Shown piece after piece: positions 18,011 to 25,485 of a DNA stretch of 50,340 nt. The DNA is from Planctomycetaceae bacterium (GTDB lineage Bacteria > Planctomycetota > Planctomycetia > Gemmatales > Gemmataceae). The stretch covers positions 1 through 50,340 of the forward strand of contig PNLP01000052.1 in assembly GCA_013823135.1 (NCBI GenBank), read 5' to 3'. A model generated the notes under the pieces. It was not told the origin of the DNA, ran no database searches, and saw nothing but the letters and a program-made list of their open reading frames with translations. The translations under genes were made by a program, and so were the position numbers. Positions within the stretch are counted from its first letter, which is position 1. Every line of letters begins with the position of its first letter.

Positions 18011-18619
18011 ATGTCCACAACCACGACGCCGTACTCGCCTACGTTCCTGAACGAGGCATCCATTCCGAAGTTCTCCGTCGCACGCTACGACCGGATGGTC
18101 ACCGATGGCATCCTCACGTCCGAAGACAGGGTGGAACTGCTTGAAAACTATGTGGTGCTCAAGATGCCGCATGACCCCGCCCACGACGGAACGATCGACG
18201 TCATCGACGAGGCGTTGAGGGGGTTCCTTCCCAAAGGCTGGCGGATGCGGTGCCAGGAAACGGTTGCGCTAGCCGACAGTCGGCCCGAACCAGACCTCGC
18301 GCTGGTTCGTGGCCACGCTCGAACTTACCTCACCCGCCATCCGACGCCGGCCGATGTGGGGATTCTCATCGAAGTTGCGAACACGTCGTTGATCCGCGAT
18401 CAGCGAGACAAGGCCCGCATCTACGCCCGTGGCAGCGTCGTCTGCTACTGGATCTTGAACCTGGATGAACGCCGCGTTGAAGTTCACACGCAGCCTTCTG
18501 GGCCGTGCGACTCGCCCGCTTACGCGAGCGTGGTGAATTACGGCGTTGGCGACACTGTGCCGCTCATTCTCGATGGGCTCACGGTCGCCACGATTCCCGT
18601 TGCCGACTTGCTACCCTGA
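18011..18619 (+). CDS. Uma2 family endonuclease
   Basis: 202 aa of the Uma2/DUF820 family, a PD-(D/E)XK nuclease fold expanded in cyanobacteria and planctomycetes. The N-terminal helical part contains the FSVARYDRMV...LLENYVVLKM pattern. The catalytic core has EPDLALVRG (the aspartate strand), IEVANTS (the glutamate) and the lysine of DKARIYARG. A very good Shine-Dalgarno (GGAGGG, 6 bases before ATG) fixes the start. No restriction partner is adjacent, and its biological role is unknown. Confidence 0.93.
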   Translation: MSTTTTPYSPTFLNEASIPKFSVARYDRMVTDGILTSEDRVELLENYVVLKMPHDPAHDGTIDVIDEALRGFLPKGWRMRCQETVALADSRPEPDLALVRGHARTYLTRHPTPADVGILIEVANTSLIRDQRDKARIYARGSVVCYWILNLDERRVEVHTQPSGPCDSPAYASVVNYGVGDTVPLILDGLTVATIPVADLLP

Positions 18620-18668
18620 TCCGCAGGCGTTCCCGAAATTGGGCTTCCGGTCCCAGACGCTTCTCGAT

Positions 18669-19595
18669 ATGTCCCCGAACATGGGGCACACTCCACGCAA
18701 GAAGCCGACTCGGTACCGGCGTGCGATTGCCGGATCGGTCGTCGTTCACCTGCTCCTGGTGAGCGTCGGTTCCGTGGCGTTCCGTGCGGGCAGCGTGGCG
18801 AACCCAGGTCAAGCGAACCAGCCAGGGATTGATACCCGCGCCGACGAACCCACCCTGCGGTTGCTCCCCGAAGAACTCTCGGTCACGATGCCAGCACCGC
18901 CGGAACCGATCAAGCCGCCCGAAGAACCACCGCCCACGCCCGAACCACCCGTCGCTCCCGTCGCCTCGCAGTCGCCGGCCGAGGGCACAACGGGGGCGCG
19001 GCCACCGGTGAAGAACATCGTTCCGAACACGCTGCCCACCGAAGTTCTGGCCATCATGCGGCGACCCAAGGCAACGCCCGTGCGGGTTACCGACCCGAAC
19101 GTGAAGCCTGCCGGTGCCGTGACGTCGGCACCGCTCTCGCCCGCGATTCACGGTGCGATGAAGTCCGGGCAGACCGTCCTGTACGTTCTCGATTGCTCGG
19201 GAAGCATGGGCGAGTTCGGCAAACTGACGCTGGCTCGCGCGGCACTCGTCAGCACGCTTCGACGCCAACCGGCCGACGTGCGGTTCCAGGTCATCGCTTA
19301 CAACAGCACAGCGAGGTCGATCCTGCCGGGCCTTTTCGTGGTCGCAACGCCTGCGAACATCACGACTGCCGAGACTGGGCTGGCAAGTCTCAAGGCCACG
19401 GGGCGAAGCAACCATATCGAGGCGATTCGCGCGGCTGCGGCTTTGCGACCGGATGTGATCGTGCTGCTCACCGATGCGGAAGACCTGACCCTCGCCACGT
19501 TCAAGGCCGTGCTTGCTGGTGTGGGGAAGTCTGTGCCGGTGTGCGTGGCCCGCGTTACTGCGGAAGGCGTCGGCTCGCCACGCGAATTGAAATAA
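18669..19595 (+). CDS. Membrane-anchored von Willebrand factor A protein
   Basis: 308 aa. A basic N-terminus and one transmembrane helix (about 19-40) are followed by a long Pro/Glu-rich linker (PAPPEPIKPPEEPPPTPEPP) and a vWA domain with the MIDAS motif DCSGSMG (residues about 176-182). The MIDAS is expected to bind a divalent metal and a protein ligand outside the cell membrane. An ATG at 18681 is an alternative start. The gene's stop lies 12 bases from the stop of the opposing permease-like gene. Similar TM-linker-vWA proteins are common in this phylum, with unknown roles. Confidence 0.85.
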   Translation: MSPNMGHTPRKKPTRYRRAIAGSVVVHLLLVSVGSVAFRAGSVANPGQANQPGIDTRADEPTLRLLPEELSVTMPAPPEPIKPPEEPPPTPEPPVAPVASQSPAEGTTGARPPVKNIVPNTLPTEVLAIMRRPKATPVRVTDPNVKPAGAVTSAPLSPAIHGAMKSGQTVLYVLDCSGSMGEFGKLTLARAALVSTLRRQPADVRFQVIAYNSTARSILPGLFVVATPANITTAETGLASLKATGRSNHIEAIRAAAALRPDVIVLLTDAEDLTLATFKAVLAGVGKSVPVCVARVTAEGVGSPRELK

Positions 19596-19607
19596 CACTT
19601 GATCGCT

Positions 19608-21206
19608 TCACTCTGCTTTGCGGCCCTGGTTCGCGTCGAACCACAGACGGAGGCTACTGTCGCAGCGGGCAAGCCCCCGACGAGTCAGCCACCACGTCGT
19701 GAGCAACATCAGCACGAAGCCAGCGGCCCAGCTCCACGAGATGCCATTCCTCACCGGCAGATAGCACGCGGCCGTCGGCACAAACGCTGCCAGATCGTCC
19801 AATTTCGCCCGAAGCAACGCGAACACGAGCATCGGCATTCCGAGCGTCAATCCCGTGGCGATTCCGCCTGCCTGATTGCCGGTGCTAAATGCACGGAACC
19901 CGACCGCGAACGAGAACCCCCACAGAGCTATACCGCCGAGTGCCGCCGCGACAGCTTGATACCACTGCGCACGTCCGGACACGGCCAACGCGATCCACAA
20001 CAACGCCGCGATCCACAGGTAACTTCGCCCACGTTTCCACGCAGCCGCCAGTGATGCGTGCCAGTAGTCGTTGCCCGTCAGGTCCGTGAGCAGGAGCAAT
20101 TCGAGACGCTTGCAGCGATCGGAAACGGTCGGATCCCATAGCCCGAACTGGAACGCGGCCGGCACCGCAGCCAGCACACACATCGACCCGGCGACCATCG
20201 CGGGGCCGCCCCACATCTCGAAGATCAGGAATGGTGCCCGGCCCATCCATGAAGGCCAGTCGTCGCCAGCAACGATAAACGCCGAGTACAGCAGGCAGAA
20301 TCCCCCCGCGAGGTACACGTTCACCCGCCCAGAATACTCCATCACCCGCCGCACCGCCCACCACGAGAGCGGCCGGTTCCCGATCAACGCCGACTGATCC
20401 TGACGGTTCGTTTCGAGAGGTTTGTAGTGCCGGTCGTGAAAGTGACCCTTGAGCCGGAACGCCGCACGGAGCCCGAATGCCACAGCCATCGCGGCACCGA
20501 TCACGTTCACAGTGATGAACGGCGGCCACTGCGTCTCCGGGCCTTCCCGCAGGATGAACCAGTTCCGCACCACACCGAACGGGTTCTCCTGAAACATCCG
20601 CATGATGACGACGTACACCCACTCGCCAATCGCCGGGGGTAGGCCGGTGATCCACATCTGCAACTTCTCACCCGCGAGGATGCCGACTATCAGGTAGAAC
20701 AGCACCCCGATCATCGCAATGACCTCGCCAACGCGGCGAATCGAGAGAGGTTCGTAGGCCCACACGGTGAGCCCCAGCGCGGCCACCACGCCCCACTCGA
20801 ACGGCATCAACCCCAGCGGCCAGAGATCAGCCGGGATGATCACGCCCTGGAGCACCATCACCAGCAATACGGGCAATCCTGAAAGCGACACCAATGCGAA
20901 CCGACCGATGCCAACGAGTGCTTCCGCAAGGAAGACCCTGGGAGGCCGGATGGGCGAGACGAGTAGAAACTCAAGTGCCTGACTCTTGGGGAGTTGGGCG
21001 AGTCGCCAGCCAACGAGCGAAGCCCCTTCAACAATCCCGAGAACGAGGGCGACCTGCCCGACCGCAGAGAGCCGTTCGGGGGTATCCGAGTTGGCCGCGC
21101 CCCACCCAAGGCACGCGATGAGCAGAATGTGGAGGACGACGGCACGGCGGAATGTAATGTGTCGAGCCGGAGCCCGCATTCCGATGATGAAGAACGATTG
21201 CAGCAT
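19608..21206 (-). CDS. Polytopic membrane protein, ABC-2-like permease
   Basis: 532 aa with roughly ten or more hydrophobic segments, e.g. LHILLIACLGWGA, VALVLGIVEGASL and LVSLSGLPVLLVMVLQGV. Residues around 78-105 (SQALEFLLVSPIRPPRVFLAEA) resemble ABC-2 permease N-termini that read E-LLV-PI. No ATP-binding subunit is adjacent, so transport function is inferred only. An ATG nine residues in is also possible. Confidence 0.65.
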   Translation of the reverse strand: MLQSFFIIGMRAPARHITFRRAVVLHILLIACLGWGAANSDTPERLSAVGQVALVLGIVEGASLVGWRLAQLPKSQALEFLLVSPIRPPRVFLAEALVGIGRFALVSLSGLPVLLVMVLQGVIIPADLWPLGLMPFEWGVVAALGLTVWAYEPLSIRRVGEVIAMIGVLFYLIVGILAGEKLQMWITGLPPAIGEWVYVVIMRMFQENPFGVVRNWFILREGPETQWPPFITVNVIGAAMAVAFGLRAAFRLKGHFHDRHYKPLETNRQDQSALIGNRPLSWWAVRRVMEYSGRVNVYLAGGFCLLYSAFIVAGDDWPSWMGRAPFLIFEMWGGPAMVAGSMCVLAAVPAAFQFGLWDPTVSDRCKRLELLLLTDLTGNDYWHASLAAAWKRGRSYLWIAALLWIALAVSGRAQWYQAVAAALGGIALWGFSFAVGFRAFSTGNQAGGIATGLTLGMPMLVFALLRAKLDDLAAFVPTAACYLPVRNGISWSWAAGFVLMLLTTWWLTRRGLARCDSSLRLWFDANQGRKAE

Positions 21207-21212
21207 GGATTG

Positions 21213-21287
21213 AATTGCGGATTCCGGTGTGCGGATTTCGGATTGAAAGCCAGGGTGTTCTCAATCCGTAATCCGTGGGCCGCAATT
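21213..21287. repeat. Imperfect inverted repeat
   Basis: The left part at about 21213-21246 (AATTGCGGATTCC...GGATTGA) pairs with 21261-21287 (TCAATCCGTAATCC...GCAATT). It lies between the permease-like and kinase genes, just after the kinase gene's stop (minus strand) and before the permease start. Confidence 0.55.
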
Positions 21288-21294
21288 GCCAGGA

Positions 21295-22299
21295 TCACGT
21301 AACATCGCGACGACGGTAAACACCAGAGGGCGACGGTGGGAGAGTAATGTTGGGCGACGAGCCAGACCGCGGGGAATCCGGTTTGTCGTCCTTCACGATC
21401 TTCCAGACGGAGCCTTCTTCCTCCCAGACGGCCTTCAACTTTTGGGCTTTGAGCACGGCCGCCATGAACTCTTTGCAGCTTGGGAACCGTGATTGCGGGA
21501 CCGCACTGAGAGCCTTCAGAAGTGCCGGGCGCTCCGCTTCAGGGAGCGGCGTCATGTCGGGAAGCGGCCGGATGTAACTGACGGAAGGATCGCTCGGCGT
21601 CGGCGGGAACGGCAACAACCCCGTTCGCAGCACGAAGTAGGTCACGGCAAGGCTGTACTGGTCGGACTGCTCGGAGTAGTAACCGATGAACGCCTCCGGT
21701 GCGGCGTAGGCAGGAGTCCCTTGCTGGGGGCAGGGCGTGCGTGTGCCGTGCGTGGGTGTCGCCAACCCGTGGTCGGTGAGTTTGGCCGTGTCGCCCAGGA
21801 GCAGGATGTTGCTCGGTTTCACGTCGCCGTGCTGAAACCCAACCTTTCGCCCGTCGAGGATATGTTTGCGAGCGTTCAGGAAGTCGAGTGCATCGGCCAC
21901 CTGCCACATGTACAGACCAAGCATCGCCGGCTCAAGCTGCTGGCCGAGCTCGTTCTGGTACACCAGCATCAGATCGAGGAGTGTGGCTTCGGCCAACTCC
22001 ATGTTGATGACGATGTATCCCGGGAGCGACCAGACAGCGTTGTGCTTGATCAGATAGGGGTGTTCCATCACCAGGAACGACTGCAACGTGCGGATTTCGC
22101 GTGCAGTCGTTGCGGCGTTGGAACTGGGCATGAACTTGAGCGCGACCGGATAACCGTCCGGCCCGTCAGCTTCCCATACCTCAGCGAACCCACCACGTCC
22201 ACGGACTCGCCGGAGCCGATACCCCGGTGAGGGTTCGGTCCCCACTTGCAAGTTCAATGCACCAGGGGTGTTGGATCGCAATTTTGGGAAAAACGTCAA
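21295..22299 (-). CDS. Ser/Thr protein kinase, soluble
   Basis: 334 aa. The glycine loop GRGGFAEVW is at 34-42 and the ATP lysine is K55 (VALKFMP). The catalytic loop is HGDVKPSN (157-164), with Gly in place of the usual Arg. The metal-binding motif reads DHG (176-178), and APE is at 200-202. The HRD arginine is therefore absent, which in other kinases indicates activation-loop phosphorylation is not needed. There is no transmembrane helix; the C-terminal 30 residues are Ser/Pro-rich and disordered. The ATG at 22299 is the first good start. Targets are unknown. Confidence 0.85.
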   Translation of the reverse strand: MTFFPKLRSNTPGALNLQVGTEPSPGYRLRRVRGRGGFAEVWEADGPDGYPVALKFMPSSNAATTAREIRTLQSFLVMEHPYLIKHNAVWSLPGYIVINMELAEATLLDLMLVYQNELGQQLEPAMLGLYMWQVADALDFLNARKHILDGRKVGFQHGDVKPSNILLLGDTAKLTDHGLATPTHGTRTPCPQQGTPAYAAPEAFIGYYSEQSDQYSLAVTYFVLRTGLLPFPPTPSDPSVSYIRPLPDMTPLPEAERPALLKALSAVPQSRFPSCKEFMAAVLKAQKLKAVWEEEGSVWKIVKDDKPDSPRSGSSPNITLPPSPSGVYRRRDVT

Positions 22300-22466
22300 C
22301 GCCGCCTCCCCTTCATGGTGAGCGGGTAAAACGGCAACCTGCCGGGGCGCTGGCAGTTACAACCATAACGAAACTGTAGCATATGAGGCGGTGTCAGGAG
22401 AGGTCTTTCCGGCAACCTTCGCATCTCTGGAGTCAAAATTCGTTTAAGGGATTAATTCTGTCACGT

Positions 22467-22958
22467 TCATGGAATAGTTGTCAAGCGCCATCCGACAGGC
22501 TTCCCGTTTTGGTATGGCATCACGCCATGAAACTGGTTTCCTGAACGCTCGAACACGTATGGGAGGAACAATCGATCCCCTTCCCATAATGGCAACGCTT
22601 CCATTCGTTCCACGTCCACCCACTCCAGAGTGCCTTCCGGGTTGCTGGTAAGCGGAACGCCCGTGAACTTCGTGACGCGAAAGATGAACCCAAACCAGTC
22701 CTCGCCACGTTTCCCGAACCCCGGCCAGGAAATGGTGCCCGCGAGTTCAACCGCGTCGCACTCGATTCCGGCCTCCTCGCGGAGTTCTCGCCGTAATCCT
22801 GCGACCACATCTTCGTCGGGTTCCAATTTCCCGCCAAGCCCGTTGTACTTACCGTAGTGCGCATCTTCGGGGCGTGCGTTCCGGTGAATCATGAGAATTT
22901 GCCGACCGTCCGGAGAGAAGACATAGCCAAGCGTGGCGAGAATGGGCGTGTAGGGCAT
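22467..22958 (-). CDS. Nudix hydrolase (MTH1/MutT-like)
   Basis: 163 aa. A complete Nudix box GX5EX7REUXEEXGU runs from G43 to I65 (GGKLEPDEDVV...RELREEAGI), so hydrolysis of a nucleoside diphosphate-X substrate is expected. The N-terminus (YVFSPDGRQILMIHR) and GKYNGLGGK fit 8-oxo-dGTPase-type (MTH1) members, suggesting a nucleotide-pool sanitiser, but specificity cannot be read directly. Full length. Downstream (minus strand) lies the kinase gene, 168 bases away; upstream is a long inverted repeat. Confidence 0.92.
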   Translation of the reverse strand: MPYTPILATLGYVFSPDGRQILMIHRNARPEDAHYGKYNGLGGKLEPDEDVVAGLRRELREEAGIECDAVELAGTISWPGFGKRGEDWFGFIFRVTKFTGVPLTSNPEGTLEWVDVERMEALPLWEGDRLFLPYVFERSGNQFHGVMPYQNGKPVGWRLTTIP

Positions 22959-22976
22959 GGTGGAGACAAGGCCAAA

Positions 22977-23120
22977 GAAGTTTATCCGCAGATTACACAG
23001 ATGACGCAGATGACGCAGATTTCAGGACTCAAGGCAAATCAACCACAACTGCTCCGGTGGTTGGCTCGCTTTCTTCTGTTTTACAATCTGTGTCATCTGT
23101 GTAATCTGCGGATAAACTTC
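22977..23120. repeat. Inverted repeat of the CGCAGATTACACAG family, copy 2
   Basis: The arms at about 22977-23010 and 23086-23120 pair almost perfectly and begin GAAGTTTATCCGCAGATTAC. The left arm carries an extra tandem TGACGCAGA unit. Translation gives the spurious ITQMTQMTQ / NLCHLCNLRIN peptides. The core is shared with 9247-9365. Confidence 0.88.
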
Positions 23121-23135
23121 TTCGATTGCTGAGTT

Positions 23136-23402
23136 CTAAACCGCGGGGCGAGGGCGAAGTCCGGCGATGATTTTTCGCACGGCCGCGAGGTCTTCGTCCG
23201 AGACGCCTTCGCGACGCCAGTACCTGCGTTCGAGTGCGTCGAGCAGCGTTTCCCACATTTCCGTCGAGACGTTGTCGATCCGTTCCCACTGCGTGCGCCG
23301 CTTGAAGCGCACTTTGAACTGCCACATCCGCGCGAACTTCGAGGCGCAGACGTATCTCCGTTCTTCCGTGTCGGGCACGGTGTCGGTCCATTCGATTTCC
23401 AT
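23136..23402 (-). CDS. Hypothetical protein, 88 aa
   Basis: A charged, Trp-rich 88-aa protein (MEIEWTDTVPDTEERRY, MWQFKVRFKRRTQWERI) with a predicted alpha/beta pattern and no known motif. It reads as real protein because of balanced composition, although the family is not recognised. Its start lies about 100 bases from the divergent WD40 gene. Confidence 0.55.
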   Translation of the reverse strand: MEIEWTDTVPDTEERRYVCASKFARMWQFKVRFKRRTQWERIDNVSTEMWETLLDALERRYWRREGVSDEDLAAVRKIIAGLRPRPAV

Positions 23403-23503
23403 TGTCGAAACTCCAACACCGGTTCGGTAGAATTTAACTTAGCAAAAGCCGCGTGGCTCGGTATAGCCCGACCCGGCCCTCTCGGGTTGCGGAGTCGCGA
23501 TAC

Positions 23504-24391
23504 ATGTTGCTGTACGAGGATCACAAGCAAACGCCCGTATACAGCGTGGCGTTCTCTCCCGACGGCTCCTCGTTCGCGAGCGGAGCGCGAGATGGTTCTG
23601 TCTTTCTTCGTCGGGCAACAGGCGAGCGCCATCCCGTGTGCGAAGCCGGCCCGGACGCCCACCCCATTTACACGCTCGGCTTCAATTCCGATGGCTCGAC
23701 CGTGTTCGTCGGCGGAGCCGGCGGTTGGAGCGGCATGCGGTTCGACGGCAAGTTCTGGGTGAAGTGCGAGCCGTCGAATGTTGCACCTGTCACTTCCCTG
23801 GCGTTGCTTGATGACCGCACGCTCGCTGTGGGTGTCGGGGACCGCGTGAAGACGAACGCGGGCAAGTTCGAGTTGTGGGACGTTCCCACGGGCGAACGTC
23901 GCACACCGCTCTTTACGGAGCCCAACGGGGTGCGTGCGGTGGCGGTTTGCCCCGCGAAACGAACTGTCGCCTGGGTGACGGGGTACCACAAGGTTCGCGT
24001 CTGGGAAATCATCAAGACCAAGCCCATCGACTTCCCCCAACCCAAGCCCTGCCCATCAGTCGCTATCAGCCCGGATGGGAAGCAGGTCGCGGCGGCGGTT
24101 GATTACTCGGTGAAGGTCTACGGACTTGAGAAACGCCAGCAGCGTCTGGAGTTAAAGGGCCACAAGGGACAGGTTTCAGCGGTGGCGTTTAGCCCGGATG
24201 GCGAAACAATTGCGACGGGAAGCTGGGATCAAACGGTGAAACTGTGGGACGCGGCGACGGGGCGTGAGCGGACAACCTTCCGCTGGCCCATCGGCCGCGT
24301 CTACTGCTTGGCGTACGCTCCCGACGGCTTGCGACTCGCTGCAGGAGGCGACGGCGACCGCGGTTCCGTCGTGGTCTGGGACATGGAGTGA
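23504..24391 (+). CDS. WD40 repeat protein
   Basis: 295 aa from the ATG at 23504, which has GGAG about 10 bases upstream; a GTG at 23453 would add 17 residues. About six to seven WD40 blades can be read: VYSVAFSPDGSSFASGARDG, IYTLGFNSDG, SVAISPDGKQVAAAVD, VSAVAFSPDGETIATGSWD and YCLAYAPDGLRLAAGGDG. No signal peptide, membrane helix or fused enzyme domain is seen, so it is likely a cytoplasmic protein-interaction propeller. Partners are unknown. Confidence 0.9.
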   Translation: MLLYEDHKQTPVYSVAFSPDGSSFASGARDGSVFLRRATGERHPVCEAGPDAHPIYTLGFNSDGSTVFVGGAGGWSGMRFDGKFWVKCEPSNVAPVTSLALLDDRTLAVGVGDRVKTNAGKFELWDVPTGERRTPLFTEPNGVRAVAVCPAKRTVAWVTGYHKVRVWEIIKTKPIDFPQPKPCPSVAISPDGKQVAAAVDYSVKVYGLEKRQQRLELKGHKGQVSAVAFSPDGETIATGSWDQTVKLWDAATGRERTTFRWPIGRVYCLAYAPDGLRLAAGGDGDRGSVVVWDME

Positions 24392-24460
24392 GATCGCGGT
24401 GTCAAAACGATCTCCCAGCGAGATTACACGGGAGACTACGGGGCTGGTCTTCTGTCTTTA

Positions 24461-24696
24461 GGCCTGAAGGGCCGTCTTCCCTTAGCCCAGGCCAGCGGCC
24501 TCGTCGTTCTACACAAGTCGGAGGTGCTGATAATCGGCCCTTCCGAATGCCCGAAAACGCCTTGTTTTCGGAGGGTCACACGGATTGTGACGCTTTTCAC
24601 ATGCTCGTTGCAACTCCATGCTGCAAAGCATGTTGCAGACTTGTGTAGAACGACGAGGCCGCTGGCCTGGGCTAAGGAAGAATGGCCCTTCAGGCC
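24461..24696. repeat. Large nested inverted-repeat element
   Basis: Arms of about 59 nt at 24461-24519 and 24638-24696 pair nearly perfectly (GGCCTGAAGGGCC... against ...GGCCCTTCAGGCC). The 118-nt interior holds further hairpins: CCGAAAAC/GTTTTCGG at about 24551-24571, GTCACA/TGTGAC at about 24575-24591, and TGCAACTCCATGCT/AGCATGTTGCA at about 24609-24636. It fills the convergent gap between WD40 and DUF433. Nothing coding is seen. Confidence 0.8.
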
Positions 24697-24728
24697 GAAA
24701 TACGAACATCCTCTGGTCGAAGAGCAGT

Positions 24729-24962
24729 TCATCCGCCCACCGATACCGTGACCAATTCTCGTTCAGCCGCGAACGCCAGGCACGCCCGGATGTCTTCATC
24801 TGTGAGATAGGGGAAGTCGTCCAGCACCTCCGCGTGAGTCATCCCGGCCGCAAGGTACGACAGCACATCGCCGACCGTGATTCGCATTCCACGAACGCAC
24901 GGACGACCGCCTCGTTTGCCGGGTTCGATGGTGATCCGTGCTCGCCAGTCGTCGGGAATCAT
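24729..24962 (-). CDS. DUF433 domain protein (orphan antitoxin-like)
   Basis: 77 aa from the ATG at 24962, with CCGGAGA upstream; the longer frame to 25058 adds a poor-looking N-terminus. The body follows the DUF433 pattern: RITIEPGKRGGRPCVRGMRITVGDVL, then AAGMTHAEVLDDFPYLTDEDIRACLAFAAE. DUF433 proteins have a winged-helix-like fold and often precede a PIN-like DUF5615 toxin gene. Here the position after the stop holds the palindromic element, so no toxin partner is visible. Confidence 0.85.
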   Translation of the reverse strand: MIPDDWRARITIEPGKRGGRPCVRGMRITVGDVLSYLAAGMTHAEVLDDFPYLTDEDIRACLAFAAERELVTVSVGG

Positions 24963-25129
24963 GCGTGGTCTCCGGAATGTTCCTGCATCGTACCACGTTG
25001 CCGAGGAGCACACGCGGAGTCCCCTACTGCGAGATTTTACCATTATGTGATTTGACAAAACGCGAGACAGAAGAAATGCTCATCGGTAGGGAGATACTGA
25101 ACAAACAATTCAACAGGAATTGATGCAGA

Positions 25130-25438
25130 ATGGCCATACCACCCAACGCAGCGATTGAATCGGAACTCCTTGCACTCTTGGCAACCTCACCGAATGGCCG
25201 TATCCGAACCGCCGATGCCTACGATGAACTCGCGGAACTTCATCCTGAGTTGACCGTTGAAGAGAGGACATTGCGATTTAGGGAAAGCGCAAGTCAGTGG
25301 GCAAATCGTGTGCAGTTTTGCCGACAGCATCTTGTTGAACGCGGTTTCATATACCCAGCTGGAGAAGGTCCACACCCAAATCGTGGGGTATGGATTATCA
25401 CTGCGGCAGGCCGAGAGTTTCAGAGTTGTCTTGTGTGA
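25130..25438 (+). CDS. Winged-helix protein, Mrr N-terminal-like
   Basis: 102 aa. The pattern LLATSPNGRIRTADAYDELAE...WANRVQFCRQHLVERGFI...GVWIITAAGREF matches the winged-helix domain found at the N-terminus of Mrr-type restriction enzymes, here without any nuclease domain. The gene and its 5' flank are distinctly less GC-rich than the neighbours, suggesting recent acquisition. Function is probably DNA binding (inference). Confidence 0.6.
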   Translation: MAIPPNAAIESELLALLATSPNGRIRTADAYDELAELHPELTVEERTLRFRESASQWANRVQFCRQHLVERGFIYPAGEGPHPNRGVWIITAAGREFQSCLV

Positions 25439-25447
25439 GTGGGTCTC

Positions 25448-25471
25448 TGCGGCTTCGCATGCGAAGCCGCA
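25448..25471. repeat. 24-bp perfect palindrome
   Basis: TGCGGCTTCGCA and TGCGAAGCCGCA form a perfect palindrome between two converging genes (25438 stop, 25486 stop). The same sequence motif recurs at 34872-34925 and 39175-39211, each just after a stop codon. It may help end transcription. Confidence 0.7.
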
Positions 25472-25485
25472 AGCGGCGAAAGACA

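Noticed and set aside
18579..19598. 339-codon minus-strand frame
   Set aside because: Antisense to the vWA protein, which has a MIDAS motif; no recognisable domain.
22857..23132. 91-aa plus-strand frame containing ITQMTQMTQ
   Set aside because: It translates the dispersed inverted repeat; such peptides are a known annotation artefact.
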